The notes under the pieces: model-generated
The model's input: the letters and a program-made list of their open reading frames with translations, nothing else
Told to the model about the DNA's origin: nothing
Databases searched by the model: none
Assembly: GCA_010692425.1 (NCBI GenBank)
Contig: JAAHHJ010000016.1
Location: 153,925-217,924 of the forward strand
Direction: 5' to 3'
DNA: 64,000 bases
DNA from: Symploca sp. SIO3C6
Lineage (GTDB): Bacteria; Cyanobacteriota; Cyanobacteriia; Cyanobacteriales; Coleofasciculaceae
Shown: positions 9,748 through 17,438 of the stretch, piece after piece
Layout: the number at the start of each line of letters is the position of its first letter
How positions within the stretch are numbered: position 1 is the first letter of the stretch
Made by a program: the position numbers and the translations under genes

Positions 9748-9807
9748 TTGGATGGGGATTTGACCCCAACCAACTTTATGCACCGTATAGACGGTGGGGT
9801 ATTTGAC
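9748..9807. repeat. Two adjacent hairpins, possible IS605-type right-end relic
   Basis: Hairpin one has arms TTGGaTGGGG (9748-9757) and CCCCAaCCAA (9764-9773). Hairpin two has CACCGT (9781-9786), loop ATAG and ACGGTG (9791-9796), followed by GGGTATTTGAC. A hairpin followed by a GGGTA(N)TTGAC-like tail resembles the right end of IS200/IS605-type elements. They lie between convergent genes and may also act as a terminator. The assignment is tentative. Confidence 0.4.
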
Positions 9808-9822
9808 CCATATTAATTTCGA

Positions 9823-10593
9823 TCATGAATTCCTACCCAGGCATAGATTGTGCTGTTTTGTCAAATTTGTCAAAGGGGATCTTCTGTCTAAACCTGATAC
9901 CCATTCAGACCAAAATGCCGAAGCCTGCTCTTCTAATTTCTTACCATATTCCACTGTATCTGCCCGGAGCTGACTGACCTTAACAGTCTCTGTTGCTCCA
10001 ATCTCTACTGCATGACCAATAAACCATCTCTCTAATCCTAGAGGAGTCACCTCTGGATGAAACTGCAAGCCCAAACTATTTTCCCCCACCATAAATGCTT
10101 GATGCTTGCAGACTGGAGTTGATGCCAGTAGAGTTGACTGAGCAGGAAGATCGAAAGTATCTCCATGCCAATGGAACATTGAGGTGTATTCCCCAGAGAG
10201 AAAGCGAAGGGGCGACTTTTGCCCGGCGGTAGTTAAGGTGATGGGGAACCAGCCGATTTCCTTACTACCACTGGGATAGACTGATGCACCTAAAGCCCGA
10301 GCCATCAACTGTGATCCTAAGCAAATACCCAAAACTGGTAAATCTGCTTGGAAACGAGATGATAAAATTCTCAATTCATCCAAGAGGAAAGGATAATCTT
10401 TTTCCTCATATGCACCGATGGGCCCCCCTAAAATAACTAGTAAATCAGGTTGATCAAACTCAATACTTTGCAAATTATCTTGCCCTGCTTCCAGATATTT
10501 AATGCTGTATCCTGCTTGGTTTAAAACAGGGGCTAAGGTTCCTAGATCCTCAAAGGCAAGATGCCGAATAACTGTGGCTTGTTTTGATTGCAT
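9823..10593 (-). CDS. Class I glutamine amidotransferase
   Basis: Cytosolic GATase1 domain that releases ammonia from glutamine or cleaves a gamma-glutamyl bond. Visible motifs: VILGGPIGAYE, the nucleophile elbow GICLGSQLMARALG with the catalytic Cys, and LQFHPEVT carrying His and Glu of the triad. The 256-residue length fits stand-alone GATase1 proteins related to the GuaA N-terminal domain, not the guaA of this genome (found at 26552-28183). It lies 76 bases downstream of the AurF-like oxygenase on the same strand, suggesting a two-gene transcript. The acceptor substrate is unknown. The last 35 residues are less conserved in appearance. Confidence 0.85.
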   Translation of the reverse strand: MQSKQATVIRHLAFEDLGTLAPVLNQAGYSIKYLEAGQDNLQSIEFDQPDLLVILGGPIGAYEEKDYPFLLDELRILSSRFQADLPVLGICLGSQLMARALGASVYPSGSKEIGWFPITLTTAGQKSPLRFLSGEYTSMFHWHGDTFDLPAQSTLLASTPVCKHQAFMVGENSLGLQFHPEVTPLGLERWFIGHAVEIGATETVKVSQLRADTVEYGKKLEEQASAFWSEWVSGLDRRSPLTNLTKQHNLCLGRNS

Positions 10594-10669
10594 TTTAACT
10601 CTCCTACTAAAACTATGTGGTGAGGGGGATAGCCTTTTTGTTCAGACTGTCCCCTTTTTTTCTGTCTTT

Positions 10670-11650
10670 CTAGATATATTCGTAGTCTTCAAAGGATTGC
10701 TCAACAGCTTTGATTTCAAAAACGTTGGCATCTTTGAACATCTTTAGTGTTGGAACTGCTGCTTTCTTAACTGATTTCGCTACTTCACTCGGAACATAGA
10801 CTTCTTCAAGAATGCCCCTAGCATCAGCTTGATTAAAGCCTACTTGCCTTAAAATTCGGTATTCAAACTCTTGGTCTGGACCTAAAAAGGCATTAACAAA
10901 TCTAGGGAGAATCTTACCCATTTCTTCTTTTTCATAGCAGGTAATACTATTCCAAATCCGTCCAAAGAGGTGTCGATAGAAAAGATGATGTTTGGCTTCA
11001 TCATCGGCGTGATCTTTGACCACTGCACGGACTAAAGAATCAACTTTGGTATCGTGGGGAAGAACTGTCAAGTATTTGGTAATTAGAGTTTCTGAAATAG
11101 ATACGAAGAAGAGCTGGATCAGCTTTTCTGATAGTTGACCTTTATTTTGCTCTAGAATTGCTTCCAGTTCTAGTTCCATACGAGGACGACCTAACATGGA
11201 ATGGTGCAAATCAAATGTTTTTTGAACTTGCAAGGCTAATTCTTCTGTGAATAGACCATGTCCTGCTTCATCACAGTAAATTCGGAAGGCATCTTGTCGT
11301 TCTTGGGTAGTAACTTTACATGGGGCACGCCCGGATGCAATATCAGCTGTGATCGGGTTGACGTGATTAAGTTCAAGTAATGTGGTAAAGCGCAGATAGC
11401 TAAATAATTTGTAAGCCAGTACTTTGAGCCACATATCTTGATCGCTAGCAATCGCAGAATGAGCTGCTAATGGCATTAGCTCAGGAGAAAATGGCAACCC
11501 AGTGATCTCTCCTTGTCTAAGGGAGCGACTGCGAATCCAGCTTTCTTGACTCCAGTTGGCAAATGGACTCACATAGCCCTCTATTGATGGTGGATCACAA
11601 TTTAAAGAAGGCTGTTGTACTAAAGTTTCGGTTGTTATTTTTGCAGTCAT
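10670..11650 (-). CDS. AurF-like non-haem diiron oxygenase
   Basis: Ferritin-like diiron enzyme related to AurF, which oxidises the amino group of p-aminobenzoate to a nitro group. All seven metal ligands expected from AurF can be placed: E93 (in LELNH), E128 and H131 (DEAGH), E187 (SISET), and H214, E218 and H221 (HADDEAKH). The E-x2-H and H-x3-E-x2-H spacing is exact. ATG at 11650 is chosen over the upstream ATG at 11668 because AAGGAG (11660-11665) lies nine bases before it; the product is 326 residues. It heads a two-gene set with the GATase. The substrate is unknown; arylamine oxidation is inference from the family. Confidence 0.86.
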   Translation of the reverse strand: MTAKITTETLVQQPSLNCDPPSIEGYVSPFANWSQESWIRSRSLRQGEITGLPFSPELMPLAAHSAIASDQDMWLKVLAYKLFSYLRFTTLLELNHVNPITADIASGRAPCKVTTQERQDAFRIYCDEAGHGLFTEELALQVQKTFDLHHSMLGRPRMELELEAILEQNKGQLSEKLIQLFFVSISETLITKYLTVLPHDTKVDSLVRAVVKDHADDEAKHHLFYRHLFGRIWNSITCYEKEEMGKILPRFVNAFLGPDQEFEYRILRQVGFNQADARGILEEVYVPSEVAKSVKKAAVPTLKMFKDANVFEIKAVEQSFEDYEYI

Positions 11651-11938
11651 TATCTCTAGCTCCTTCATTTGGATACAGTGGGCTACTTTTTGAAATTAAA
11701 GTTCATCCTTAAGTTAATCCTTAAATTCACAAAAAGTACTAATCTCCGTTAGCACAAGTTGGTATTAATTCAGCAAACTTGAATAACTTCGTTTAGGTGC
11801 TTTCAAATATATTGTAAGGATTAATTAGTAGTGAGTCAAGAAAATTTGACAATGATAAACTGAGTGTTTTTATAGTCTTTTCTAATGTCATACTAAGGTT
11901 AAACTCATCATATTCTCAGATCTATTTTGTGAGTTTAT

Positions 11939-13489
11939 CTAAATCCAGGAAGGCAGCCACATCCGCCATTGATAACCCTCGACAGACAGGGGAAGTCCTA
12001 AATAAATCGGCATCCAAAAGCAAAAAGCAATTAAAATTAGCAAAATCAAAGAGACCGCAACCCCCTGATGTTCCTTATAATTGTTTTGTATTAACCAATC
12101 TAGAACCCAAGCAAGACCTAAACTAGCAAACACAGAGGCACACATATAATGGTAGAGAAACAGACAGCGACTGACCTGAGACCAAGGCAGTAAGTTCCCT
12201 AGCCAGTTGAGGACTAGATAAAGTGCTACCAAGGTAGATCTAGTTGGAGCTAATTTCCAACTCCGACTTGACTTGAAGCGTAAAACTAACACCACCAATA
12301 GTAGTAAAATTGCCGCTGTTGATAGCCACCACAAAACTGGATTTCCCATGGCATGGACATCGTATATTGCCTCAGCTACACCATCAGTTACGGGTGATTC
12401 CAGAGAATTTGCCTCAGAGTTATGATTAGGAGCGTGGTGAAAATAAGCAATCGTGCGCAGCATCAAAGGCCAACTATACCAACGAGAACAATAGGGATGC
12501 ACTTCAGAACCACTGCCAATATTTTGGTGATAGTTAAAAATTTCCTTCTGCATTTGCCAGAATCCAGGCGTCGGATTCATTTGCAAGTGGGGAATCCACA
12601 GCAAGCTATAGGTTAAAATTGGAATAATCGCAAAATTACCAAGGATATGGAAAACATTTAACTCTCTGAATTTTTGCAGTGGTGTCTGAGAAATTACTGC
12701 CTGCGATGGCTTTACACCAACAAAATCTCCCCCTCTCCCCCTCTCCCCTTCTCCCCTTCTCCCCTTCTTCTCCTCTTCCTGCTCTCCCTTTTGTGTTGGT
12801 GCAACATCGAGTATTTCTAAGAATTTCCGCACCCAATGCATGATCCAAACTGCTGCCCAAACCAGATAAACCCCCAATAGAAAACCTAAACCATTCCATT
12901 TAGTTGCTGCACAAGCCCCAAACAAGACACCAGATAAGGCCATAATTCCCTGGCGCTGCTGCCTTGGTTTATTCAGTGCCATCAACAAGAATAACTGAGC
13001 TAATAGCCCGAAAATGACAATATAAATGTTGTTGAGGGCATAGCGAGACTCTACCAAAAACAGACCATCAGTAGCAGCCAATAAAGCAGCAATTAAGGCA
13101 TAACTGCGACGCCGATTTAACTGATAGGCAAGTGCGCCAACTACCAGAGGAATCAAGGAGCCAGTTAAGGCGTTAAGCCAACGGTAACTCCAGGTGGAAC
13201 GTACAGAACCTGTCAAACTATTAACTGTATCCTGACCAAAAGGAAGGTGAGAACCAATCTTGATTCCAATAGCGATGGTGTACTGTGACAGCGGTGGATG
13301 GGCATTAAAAAAAGGCGTATTGGTGAGGTAATTGTTGGCAAACTTGGCGTAGTAAACTTCGTCGAATACTAAACTATTAAATCGACTCAATCCCCAAAAT
13401 CGTAGGGCAAATGATATTATAAAAATAGTAGTCATGCCGATACGAAACCAAAAAATAGATGAGTTATGAAGTTTTGAATGCAAAGCCAT
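11939..13489 (-). CDS. PMT-family membrane glycosyltransferase
   Basis: A 516-residue polytopic protein of the dolichyl-phosphate-mannose:protein mannosyltransferase (GT39) type. It probably transfers sugar from a lipid-phosphate carrier at the plasma membrane. Family features are the N-terminal acidic loop motif LVFDEVYYAKFA and the following HPPLSQY, about ten hydrophobic helices, and ATKWNGLGFLLG after about residue 200. Residues about 234-258 form a charged insert (KGEQEEEKKGRRGEGERG and following) encoded by the minisatellite listed at 12727-12789. It falls in a loop between helices, and the reading frame stays open. The gene is monocistronic. The acceptor (protein or lipid) cannot be told. 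Confidence 0.88.
   Translation of the reverse strand: MALHSKLHNSSIFWFRIGMTTIFIISFALRFWGLSRFNSLVFDEVYYAKFANNYLTNTPFFNAHPPLSQYTIAIGIKIGSHLPFGQDTVNSLTGSVRSTWSYRWLNALTGSLIPLVVGALAYQLNRRRSYALIAALLAATDGLFLVESRYALNNIYIVIFGLLAQLFLLMALNKPRQQRQGIMALSGVLFGACAATKWNGLGFLLGVYLVWAAVWIMHWVRKFLEILDVAPTQKGEQEEEKKGRRGEGERGRGGDFVGVKPSQAVISQTPLQKFRELNVFHILGNFAIIPILTYSLLWIPHLQMNPTPGFWQMQKEIFNYHQNIGSGSEVHPYCSRWYSWPLMLRTIAYFHHAPNHNSEANSLESPVTDGVAEAIYDVHAMGNPVLWWLSTAAILLLLVVLVLRFKSSRSWKLAPTRSTLVALYLVLNWLGNLLPWSQVSRCLFLYHYMCASVFASLGLAWVLDWLIQNNYKEHQGVAVSLILLILIAFCFWMPIYLGLPLSVEGYQWRMWLPSWI
12727..12789. repeat. Minisatellite inside a coding sequence
   Basis: Tandem CTCCCC(T/C)T units on the plus strand (GGGGAGAA on the coding strand) lie in frame within the PMT-type gene and encode a Lys/Glu/Gly/Arg-rich stretch. 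They belong to the same family as the intergenic GGGGAGAT arrays of this window. Confidence 0.88.
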
Positions 13490-13937
13490 AATATGATAGA
13501 CTAAATGTTTTGATTTTTTTAGTAATCAGTAATAAGGAATGGTTGCGATTATTTGTAACTTATTAACTGAAGCTAGGTTAGACTATTTGTAGCCTTCTTT
13601 TGTCTATTGGATGTAAGACTAGATTGGCTAGCCACAAGGTTGTTGAAAACGCTAGTACATCCCGAGGTTGAAAAAATATTAGTATTAATCTAGAAGTTAC
13701 TACAGCTGTTAGGATAGGACACTTTCCTGTTAAGAGTTTCCTTTGAATCAAAATAGGATGTTCTGACTGAGATGTCTGTTGCTACAGCATCTTGCTCTCT
13801 ATCATTAAAGCAAGTGGGCTTTCCTACCCGCACTACAAATTGACCAACATGGGGTACTCCCGAAAGTGCTACATAATTTTAATCAGCTCTTCAATTAGAT
13901 AATAATCTTATACTTAATGTTTTTGGGGATATATCTT
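13490..13937. other. Intergenic region before the purine permease gene
   Basis: About 450 bases between divergent genes, expected to carry promoters for both the PMT-type gene and the permease. I see imperfect inverted repeats around 13815-13840 but no convincing riboswitch, RNA gene or coding sequence. In particular, no purine-riboswitch core was recognised. Confidence 0.45.
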
Positions 13938-15362
13938 ATGAATGATATTGATGAAAATGAACCGACTCATCATCAAGCTGATTGTACTCCTGAAACGTCT
14001 GTGCAACCACATCAACAACAGGGAACAATTGCTAGATTATTTCAGTTTGAACGATACCAAACTAACCAGACTACAGAGGTTGTGGCAGGTGTCACTACTT
14101 TTATGACGATGGCATATATCTTAGTGGTTAATCCCGAGATTTTATCCCAGGCAATTTTTTTACAAGAATCCGGCGATTTATTTAGCGAATTGGTAATTGC
14201 CACCGCACTCTCTGCTGCGATCGCTACTATGATCATGGGCTTACTAGCTAATTATCCTTTTGCTCTTGCTCCTGGCATGGGACTTAATGCCTTTTTTGCC
14301 TACTCGGTGGTATTGGGATTGGGCATTGACTGGCGCATTGCCTTAGCAGCTGTCTTCGTGGAAGGACTAATTTTTATAGTTATGACTGTGTTCAATATAC
14401 GCAGTCTGATTGTCAAAGCCATTCCCGACTGTCTCAAGCGAGCAACAGCGGCAGGAATTGGCTTTTTTATCGCTTATATTGCCTTGAGTAATTCTGGTAT
14501 TATTGCTGCTAGCGAAACAACTAAAACGGCTCTGGGGGATTGGAGTCAGCCACCAACTTTAATCGCCATAATCGGTATTGTCATTACCTCAGCTTTCGTG
14601 GCTCGACGCCTTAAAGGAGCATTGCTCTTAGGTATTTTAGCAACTGCCCTGCTAGCATGGATTCTGGGTATTGCTAATTGGCCTGAAGCGATAGTAAGCT
14701 TACCCCAATTGCCAAGAGATTTGCTAGGTCAAGCCATTTTCGGGTTAGGGCGTTTAGGGGAGGTTAATCTTGGAGATTTCCTAGCAGTAATCTTTGTCTT
14801 ACTATTTGTTGACCTCTTTGATACTATTGGTACCCTCGCCGGTGTGAGCATGCAAGCTGGATACATCAACGCCGAAGGGGAATTGCCCAAGGCTCAATTA
14901 GCTTTGATGGCAGATGCTGTAGGGACGACAGCAGGAGCGGTTATGGGAACTTCTACAGTTACTACCTATGTGGAATCAGCTTCTGGAGTTTCTGAAGGAG
15001 GGCGCACGGGGTTGACAGCAGTTATTGTCGCTTTATTATTTGTTATCTCGATATTTTTTGTTCCCTTACTAGCTGGAATTCCCAGCTTCGCCACTGCCCC
15101 AACCTTGGTAATTGTTGGTGTCTTGATGGCCCAAAATCTGCGCTGGATCCACTGGGATGATCCTGCTGAATCAATTCCCTCCTTTTTAACAGTGCTAATG
15201 ATGCCTTTAACTTACTCGATTGCTGAAGGCTTGGCAGTCGGCTTCATTACCTATCCCTTAATTAAGGCGTTTCAGGGTAAAATCCAGGAGCTTTCAGTAA
15301 CTGTGTGGATTCTTGCCGCTATCTTCTTAGTGCGATTTGTAATCATGGCAATTGGCGTCTAG
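13938..15362 (+). CDS. AzgA-type NCS2 purine permease
   Basis: Plasma-membrane permease of the NCS2/AzgA branch that imports adenine, guanine or hypoxanthine with protons. The roughly 474-residue protein has the family signatures TTEVVAGVTTFMTMAYILVV, LAPGMGLNAFFAYSVV, FVDLFDTIGTLAGV and GTSTVTTYVESASGVSEGGR, plus about twelve hydrophobic segments. The N-terminal 45 residues are hydrophilic and probably cytosolic. ATG 13938 is preferred to ATG 13917 because GGGGA precedes the former, while nothing ribosome-binding-like precedes the latter. The genome also has guaA in this window, but the two are not linked. Confidence 0.92.
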   Translation: MNDIDENEPTHHQADCTPETSVQPHQQQGTIARLFQFERYQTNQTTEVVAGVTTFMTMAYILVVNPEILSQAIFLQESGDLFSELVIATALSAAIATMIMGLLANYPFALAPGMGLNAFFAYSVVLGLGIDWRIALAAVFVEGLIFIVMTVFNIRSLIVKAIPDCLKRATAAGIGFFIAYIALSNSGIIAASETTKTALGDWSQPPTLIAIIGIVITSAFVARRLKGALLLGILATALLAWILGIANWPEAIVSLPQLPRDLLGQAIFGLGRLGEVNLGDFLAVIFVLLFVDLFDTIGTLAGVSMQAGYINAEGELPKAQLALMADAVGTTAGAVMGTSTVTTYVESASGVSEGGRTGLTAVIVALLFVISIFFVPLLAGIPSFATAPTLVIVGVLMAQNLRWIHWDDPAESIPSFLTVLMMPLTYSIAEGLAVGFITYPLIKAFQGKIQELSVTVWILAAIFLVRFVIMAIGV

Positions 15363-15455
15363 TAGTCTGTCAAGTTTGAAATGACGGGTAAATACTGACG
15401 CACAAGATATGGACACAGGGAAAAACTAATCCATCAAAACAATATTGACGTAGTA

Positions 15456-15806
15456 CTAGCCCACTTGCTCCAAATACTGGCTTAAATCTTCAATCAAGCG
15501 AGTCAATTCAGCTTCTGTGCTCAGGCGGATACGTTCATCTCGCAGAGTAATCAGAACTTTCGCAGCAAAAGGACTAGGGTATATGTTGGGATTACAAAAG
15601 ATTTCCAGAAAGATATCCCCTGTATATCGGTACTCCATTGGTTTTTGGGGAGTGGGTTTGCCACCGCTTCCTGTCGCCTGAGTCGCTGCTTTCATTTTTT
15701 GCATCAATTGGGAAATCTCAGCTTGCAAATTTCTGGCAGCATCGGCTGTGAAATTGAAATAAACAGAACCTTCGAGCAGATTTAGGGTTAGTTTTGTGGT
15801 GGTCAT
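15456..15806 (-). CDS. Small conserved cyanobacterial protein (116 aa)
   Basis: Compact alpha/beta protein beginning MTTTKLTLNLLEGSVYFNFT, with a helix (ARNLQAEISQLMQKM), a Gly/Pro linker around residues 45-55 and a second half including YTGDIFLEIFCNPN and a C-terminal helix. There is no signal peptide or membrane span. It converges with the permease gene (93-base gap). I do not recognise a function. The well-formed start, codon use and length support a real gene. Confidence 0.65.
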   Translation of the reverse strand: MTTTKLTLNLLEGSVYFNFTADAARNLQAEISQLMQKMKAATQATGSGGKPTPQKPMEYRYTGDIFLEIFCNPNIYPSPFAAKVLITLRDERIRLSTEAELTRLIEDLSQYLEQVG

Positions 15807-15927
15807 TAGTAATCTTCGACAGAGAGCGCGTGTTAATCAATATTTATACCACTTCGCTTTGCTGATTTTACCTTTAACCGCAGAAGGCTCACATCTCACC
15901 CGATAGGGGAGTGTCAGATGAATGCGG

Positions 15928-15999
15928 GATAAAAGTCTTGCCTCCTCAATAGCAATGTCAATTTATTGACGAGTCTTTTAGGAGAGCGAGACTTTTATC
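15928..15999. repeat. Long nested inverted repeat of unknown nature
   Basis: Outer arms of 19-20 bases (15928-15946 and 15980-15999) pair over GATAAAAGTCT/AGACTTTTATC and further inward over most positions. The 33-base interior contains its own hairpin GTCAA-TTTA-TTGAC (15957-15970). It lies between the 116-residue protein gene and the TnpB element. No coding capacity is apparent. It could be an RNA element, a small palindromic mobile repeat or a terminator. Confidence 0.6.
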
Positions 16000-16200
16000 A
16001 ATCTCTTCAGATGACAACGAATCAATCAAATCTTCGAGAACTGCCGTCATTGTTTTGTATGAGCTTGCAGCATATAATCTTAACTTATTTAATCTACGCT
16101 CACTTAGCCTTATCTCTAATCTTTTTTTCTTGATAACGTAGGGACAATATACTTGCTTTATGGTAGTATACGGATAGGTCGAACAGCAAGGAATTTATCA

Positions 16201-17391
16201 ATGAGAATTTCGTACCAATACAGATTAAAACCGAATAAAGAACAGCGAGAAAGTATCGATAACACACTCGATATGCTTCGTTGTCAATACAATTATCAGT
16301 TAGCTCAACGGTTTGATTGGTACGAGCAAAATCGTTGCTCTATTGATAGGTGTCCTCTTATTTGTTATCTTCCAGAATTAAAAGATAGACCCAACAAAAC
16401 CAATCAAGAAAAAAGCTTAGTCCAACTCAAAAAAGATAGACCGTGGTACAAGAAAATTCATTCTCAAGTATTGCAGGCTGTATCGGATAAAGTTGACAAA
16501 GCTTTTGAGAGATGGCTCAAAAGTGATTGTAACGGCAAAAAATCTGGTAGACCAAGATTCAAAGGTTTAGGTCAATATAAAACATTCACTTACAAACAAT
16601 TCCAGCAGCATCATTTCGTAGGGAATAAGATTACATTATCAAAAATTGGTGATCTAAAAGTAGTTGTTCATCGTTCTATTCCCGATGGTTTTGTTATAAA
16701 AACCGTATCAGTTACTAAGAAAGCCGATGGTTATTACGTAACCTTAAGTCTTGATGATCAAACAGTTCCAACAATTAAACCAGATTTCAATGCTAATAAT
16801 ATTGTGGGAATTGATGTTGGGTTGATTGATTTTTATGTAGCTTCTGATAATACTCGAATTGCTGCACCAAAACATCTTCGTAAAGCTGAAAAAAAACTAA
16901 AGTCAGCACAACGTAAAGTATCACGTCGTAAGAAAGGTTCTAACCGTCGTAAAAAGGCAATCAAAAAGTTAGGTATCACTCACAAAAAAGTCGCTGATAC
17001 CCGTAAGGACTTTCACTTCAAAACCGCTAAAAAATTGCTCTCAAAATATGATGTAATTGCTGTTGAAAAGTTGAAGGTAAAAGGACTTGCTAGAACTCGA
17101 TTGGCTAAGTCTATACATGATGCTGGCTGGAGTCAGTTTATCAACATACTTTCATTCAAAGCCGTAAACGCTGGTTTGAAAGTAATAGCTGTAAATCCCA
17201 ACGGTACAAGCCAAGAATGTTCTAGTTGCGGTCATAAGGTGAAAAAACTGCTATCTCAGAGAACGCACAATTGCCCGGTATGCCATACCAGTTTGTGTCG
17301 CGATATGAATGCGGCTATAAATATCAGGAATCGTGGGACGCACGACCTGTCTAAAAAAGCTCAGTCAATGTCGTCAAAGACGAGTCGCTGA
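16201..17391 (+). CDS. tnpB: RNA-guided endonuclease TnpB (IS605 OrfB family)
   Basis: An intact 396-residue TnpB. Members of this family are RNA-guided DNA nucleases that use an omega-RNA from the element's right end and promote element retention. Order: N-terminal wedge/recognition region beginning MRISYQYRLKPNKEQ, a basic linker (KKGSNRRKKAIKKLG), and a split RuvC nuclease with D205 (GIDVGLIDF), E289 (VEKLKVKG) and D368 (CRDMNAAINI). The zinc ribbon CSSCG...CPVC sits between the last two. All catalytic residues are present, so it is predicted active. ATG 16201 is chosen over the upstream in-frame codon at 16153 because AAGGA precedes it and the family begins at this point. Confidence 0.93.
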   Translation: MRISYQYRLKPNKEQRESIDNTLDMLRCQYNYQLAQRFDWYEQNRCSIDRCPLICYLPELKDRPNKTNQEKSLVQLKKDRPWYKKIHSQVLQAVSDKVDKAFERWLKSDCNGKKSGRPRFKGLGQYKTFTYKQFQQHHFVGNKITLSKIGDLKVVVHRSIPDGFVIKTVSVTKKADGYYVTLSLDDQTVPTIKPDFNANNIVGIDVGLIDFYVASDNTRIAAPKHLRKAEKKLKSAQRKVSRRKKGSNRRKKAIKKLGITHKKVADTRKDFHFKTAKKLLSKYDVIAVEKLKVKGLARTRLAKSIHDAGWSQFINILSFKAVNAGLKVIAVNPNGTSQECSSCGHKVKKLLSQRTHNCPVCHTSLCRDMNAAINIRNRGTHDLSKKAQSMSSKTSR

Positions 17392-17395
17392 GAAG

Positions 17396-17423
17396 CCTAC
17401 ACTTACTCGAAGAGAAGTGTAGG
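17396..17423 (+). ncRNA. Right-end hairpin, probable 3' part of TnpB omega-RNA scaffold
   Basis: A perfect 9-bp stem CCTACACTT / AAGTGTAGG with a 10-base loop starts four bases after the tnpB stop and is followed by TACGTCAC. In studied TnpB elements the guide RNA covers the 3' end of tnpB and this hairpin, and the guide is the flanking sequence just past the element end. Here that would begin near 17431, over the 3' end of the NACHT gene. The omega-RNA assignment is inferred from family knowledge. Confidence 0.55.
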
Positions 17424-17438
17424 TACGTCACAGATTGA

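Larger units (their letters stand above)
16148..17430 (+). mobile_element. TnpB-only IS200/IS605-type element
   Basis: The element consists of a tnpB gene, a left hairpin just upstream (TATACT 16148-16153 and AGTATA 16165-16170, 11-base loop) and a right-end hairpin after the stop (17396-17423) with tail GTACGTCAC. No tnpA (HUH Y1 transposase) is present, so the element is non-autonomous for transposition. Boundaries are estimated from the hairpins; the exact left end is uncertain. The right end lies about nine bases from the stop codon of the convergent NACHT gene. Confidence 0.7.

Noticed and set aside
9823..10593. Second guaA or carbamoyl-phosphate synthase small subunit
   Set aside because: It has only a stand-alone GATase1 domain, and the true guaA is at 26552-28183.
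10620..10665. Hairpin with T-run between the GATase and AurF-like genes
   Set aside because: The U-run is on the plus strand, but both genes are read on the minus strand, so it cannot terminate them. It could be structural only.
13490..13937. Purine riboswitch before the AzgA-type permease
   Set aside because: No conserved purine-riboswitch core could be found by eye.
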